From contig JAGYLT010000164.1 of the NCBI GenBank assembly GCA_018400545.1, positions 1 through 5,697 on the forward strand: a stretch of 5,697 bases of DNA, given 5' to 3'. Positions 4,861 to 5,697 of the stretch are shown in pieces. Numbering within the stretch: the first letter of the stretch is position 1; every line of letters begins with the position of its first letter. A program made the position numbers and the translations under genes. The DNA is from Bacteroidales bacterium (GTDB lineage: Bacteria > Bacteroidota > Bacteroidia > Bacteroidales > 4484-276). A model generated the notes under the pieces. That model saw nothing but the letters and a program-made list of their open reading frames with translations. It did no database searches and was not told the origin of the DNA.

Positions 4861-5697
4861 GAAACTTTTGGTGCCATCTCCGGCTTCCGAAATATAAAAA
4901 TCGGCGCTAAGGCCTGTCTTTTTGTTGTATGTAATTCCAACTTCTTCTATGAATGTTTCCACCTGATCTTCCTGAACCAGTGCTATGGCCGATCCGCCAA
5001 ACCCGCCGCCGGTCATCCTTGCTCCGAGTACACCCGGCTGTTTGCGGGCTTCCTCCACCATGGTATCCAGTTCGTAACCGGTTACCTCATAATCGTACCT
5101 GAGCGAATTGTGCGATGCATTCATCAGTTTTCCAAAAACCCGCAGCTTGTTTTCCCGCAAAACCTTCACGGCATCCAGCACCCGTTGATTCTCTGAAAGC
5201 ACATGCTTAGCCCGTTTCCGAATGGTGATGTCGGGAATGTGATGCTTGATATCCGTAAATTCCAGGTAGGTAAGCTCGCTCAGCGAGGCAATGGGTTTAA
5301 TTTTAGACAGATACTCAACAGCTTTTGCACACTCCTCCACACGCTGGTTGTATTTTGAATCTTCGAGTTTATGCGCCTTGTTGGTGTTTGCAATCACGAT
5401 TTTATATCCATCGGTCTTTAACGGAATGAGCTCATAATCCAGGGTTCCGCAATTTAGAAACAACGCATGCCCGGCCTTTCCCATCCCAACGGCAAACTGA
5501 TCCATAATTCCGCACTTCATACCCACAAAATCATTTTCTGCTTTTTGCGAAATCTTGACCAAATCCAGCATATTCAAATCCAGTTGATAAAGGTCGTTCA
5601 ATGCAAAAGCGGTTACCATTTCCACAGAGGCTGAGGAAGATAGCCCGGCACCACCCGGAATATTTCCGGAAAAATACAATTCGAGTCCATCAGGTTC
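4855..5697 (-). CDS. galK: Galactokinase, C-terminal part (partial, runs off right edge)
   Basis: The frame is open from the window edge (5697) to TAA at 4855, giving 280 residues. Full-length galactokinase is about 380-390, so roughly the first 105-115 are missing, including the GRVNLIGEHTDY signature. The enzyme phosphorylates alpha-D-galactose at C1 with ATP, the entry step of the Leloir pathway. The GHMP kinase ATP-binding motif GNIPGGAGLSSSASVE begins at visible residue 11. KCGIMDQFAVGMGK contains the Asp that serves as catalytic base in the family, and the C-terminal GHMP motif GARMTGGGFGGSAIALV is intact. The usual Cys of the GGFGGC variant is Ser here, a common substitution. The frame continues upstream of the TTG at 5679 as EPDGLE, so no start lies inside the window. 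Other GHMP sugar kinases are less likely given the MDQF and TGGGFGG context. Confidence 0.93.
   Translation of the reverse strand, partial: EPDGLELYFSGNIPGGAGLSSSASVEMVTAFALNDLYQLDLNMLDLVKISQKAENDFVGMKCGIMDQFAVGMGKAGHALFLNCGTLDYELIPLKTDGYKIVIANTNKAHKLEDSKYNQRVEECAKAVEYLSKIKPIASLSELTYLEFTDIKHHIPDITIRKRAKHVLSENQRVLDAVKVLRENKLRVFGKLMNASHNSLRYDYEVTGYELDTMVEEARKQPGVLGARMTGGGFGGSAIALVQEDQVETFIEEVGITYNKKTGLSADFYISEAGDGTKSFN

Overview
The window looks like chromosomal DNA from a member of the Bacteroidota, probably an environmental Bacteroidales or Marinilabiliales-like lineage. The reasons are moderate-to-low GC, A/T-rich gene starts without Shine-Dalgarno sequences, a TAnnTTTG-type -7 promoter element at one gene start, and a signal peptide ending just before Gln. 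This assignment is inferred from style, not from a marker gene. Every supported gene lies on the minus strand, so the reading order runs from high to low coordinates.

Right part (5697 to 4016): the C-terminal three quarters of a galactokinase (galK, running off the window edge), followed after 17 bases by a complete class I-type polyphosphate kinase 2. A perfect A/T-only inverted repeat fills the junction. Middle part (3943 to about 2720): a radical SAM protein of the SPL/COG1533 group with a C-terminal helix-hairpin-helix, closed by a short hairpin and T-run that looks like an intrinsic terminator. Then comes a compact ferredoxin/flavodoxin-NADP+ reductase (2596 to 1937).

Left part (1912 to 1): a small VapB-like antitoxin gene directly followed by the surviving C-terminal piece of a PIN-domain (VapC) toxin. 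This is a broken toxin-antitoxin locus with an intact antitoxin. Next is a complete MiaB-type tRNA methylthiotransferase whose N-terminal motifs resemble versions I associate with candidate phyla (Patescibacteria). At the left edge are the first 34 codons of a secreted protein, possibly of the agmatine deiminase/peptidylarginine deiminase family.

Functionally this is mostly housekeeping: sugar and polyphosphate phosphate transfer, tRNA modification and redox supply. One plausible link is that the reductase sits between two radical SAM enzymes, which need low-potential electrons. I see no CRISPR array, tRNA, rRNA or insertion sequence, and no convincing new multi-gene system. The most informative items are the decayed vapBC locus, the unusual MiaB subtype and the radical SAM/HhH fusion.
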